From: Hyphomicrobiaceae bacterium
Lineage (GTDB): Bacteria; Pseudomonadota; Alphaproteobacteria; Rhizobiales; Hyphomicrobiaceae
DNA length: 7,162 nucleotides
Direction of reading: 5' to 3'
Assembly: GCA_020442225.1 (NCBI GenBank)
Contig: JAGRKR010000178.1
Location: 1-7,162, forward strand
Below the pieces are notes generated by a model. The model saw nothing but the letters and a program-made list of their open reading frames with translations, was not told the DNA's origin and made no database searches. The position numbers were made by a program, and so were the translations under genes. Positions 5,895-7,162 of the stretch are shown in pieces (the first letter of the stretch is position 1; every line of letters begins with the position of its first letter).

Positions 5895-6916
5895 CCAAGG
5901 CGACGTTCCAGCGGCTGGCCATACTGGTGCTGATCGCGGGGCTGCTGGCGGTGCCCATCGTGCTGCCGATGCTGGGCGCGAGCTTCTGGGTCAACGTCTG
6001 CGCGGAGATCCTGATCTGGTCGCTGCTCGCGGCCAGCGTCAACCTGCTGTTCGGCTACGTCGGACTGCTGTCGTTCGGCCAGGCGCTCTATTTCGGCTTC
6101 GGCATGTACGGCGTCGCCCTCTCGATCGCCCATTGGAGCGTCGGGTTCTGGACCGCACTCGCCATCGGGATCGCCGCAGCCACCGTGATGGCGGTCGTGG
6201 CGGGCGTCCTGGCGGTGCGCCTCACGTGGCACTACTTCGCGATCATCACCGTCGTCTTCTCGCTGATCTTCTATTTCGCCGCGATGAGCGCCAAGCCCCT
6301 CACGGGGGGCGACGACGGCACGCCATTCACGCTGCCCGTGCTGTTCAAATGGGGCGACTTCGAGCTGTCGCTCGCGGACCAGACCGTGCAGTACTACTTC
6401 ATCGCCGCCATGACCGGGCTTTGCTACCTGCTGATGGCGCGCATCCTGGCGAGCCCCCTCGGCGTCGCCTTCCGGGCCGTGCGCGAGAACGACAGGCGGG
6501 CGGCGCTGATCGGCATCAACGTCTATCTCACGCGCCTGATCGCCTTCGTGATCGCAGGCGCTGTGGCCGGCCTCGCCGGCGCGATGTTCGCCTACTTCGG
6601 GCGCTATGCCTCGGCGTCCTTCATGTTCTACCACGTCTCGGGCGAGGCGGTGGTGTGGGCCATCGTGGGCGGCACGGCGAGCCTGCTCGGTCCCTTCTTC
6701 GGCACGGCCGCGCTCATCCTCTTCCGGGAGGTCGTGTCCACGATCTGGGAGCACTATCTGCTGGCCGTGGGCGCCATCGCCATCATCGTCGTCATGTTCG
6801 CGCCGCGGGGCCTTGCCGGGATCTGGCACGACGTGACGGGCCGGCTGTTCGGCGGCGGCGCACAGCCCGACGAGGCGCCCGCCGACACCACGTCCGCCGC
6901 GGCACGGAAGGCCTGA
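5891..6916 (+). CDS. LivM-type ABC transporter permease (HAAT family)
   Basis: A 341-residue permease, partner of the LivH-type protein. Its ATG overlaps the upstream TGA as ATGA, so translation is probably coupled. Family marks are NLLFGYVGLLSFGQALYFGFGMY (51-73), the conserved LTGGDDG (137-143), the coupling helix RAVRENDRRAALIGIN (195-210) followed by AFVIAGAVAGLAGAMFAYF, and GEAVVWAIVGGTASLLGPFFGT (251-272). About nine or ten hydrophobic segments can be seen. The last 25 residues or so are a polar Ala/Asp/Pro-rich tail, probably cytoplasmic. The protein is complete. Confidence 0.93.
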   Translation: MTKATFQRLAILVLIAGLLAVPIVLPMLGASFWVNVCAEILIWSLLAASVNLLFGYVGLLSFGQALYFGFGMYGVALSIAHWSVGFWTALAIGIAAATVMAVVAGVLAVRLTWHYFAIITVVFSLIFYFAAMSAKPLTGGDDGTPFTLPVLFKWGDFELSLADQTVQYYFIAAMTGLCYLLMARILASPLGVAFRAVRENDRRAALIGINVYLTRLIAFVIAGAVAGLAGAMFAYFGRYASASFMFYHVSGEAVVWAIVGGTASLLGPFFGTAALILFREVVSTIWEHYLLAVGAIAIIVVMFAPRGLAGIWHDVTGRLFGGGAQPDEAPADTTSAAARKA

Positions 6917-6920
6917 CGCC

Positions 6921-7162
<242 letters not shown>

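Overview
The window is GC-rich DNA from what looks like an alphaproteobacterium, most likely of the order Hyphomicrobiales (Rhizobiales). The main reason is the gene order at the left end: the 3' end of rpsR, then a DUF2232-type multi-pass membrane protein, then rplI encoding a long L9 with an acidic tail. That order is typical of the group. Codon use is strongly GC-biased, so long open frames on the wrong strand are common and have been left out.

Layout. Bases 1-1818 are the end of a ribosomal protein operon on the + strand: rpsR (only its last 15 codons and stop), a spacer with three hairpins, the DUF2232 membrane protein, and rplI. A 15-bp tandem duplication covers the rplI stop codon, and a strong GC-rich hairpin at 1868-1903 probably ends the operon. 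From 1961 to 4765 four genes run on the - strand. In their own transcription order they are a TrmB-like regulator, a nitrilase-family carbon-nitrogen hydrolase, a small YoaB-like Rid protein, and a secreted TPR protein. The first three look like one operon, and the nitrilase stop and Rid start are only 4 nt apart. The TPR gene has its own strong ribosome binding site and may or may not belong to it. From 5037 to the right edge, on the + strand, lie two LivH- and LivM-type permeases overlapping by ATGA and the start of a LivG-type ATPase, which runs off the window.

The 271-bp divergent spacer (4766-5036) is the control region. It holds a plausible leftward promoter lying inside an imperfect palindrome, a rightward promoter with a perfect TTGACA -35 box, and six copies of CTGTC/GACAG. 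I infer that the regulator controls both arms. The transporter would bring in a small nitrogenous compound (nitrile, amide or similar), the nitrilase would hydrolyse it, and the Rid protein would clear a reactive enamine/imine or similar by-product. The individual families are well supported. The substrate and the view of all this as one pathway are inference, and no substrate-binding protein is visible in the window.
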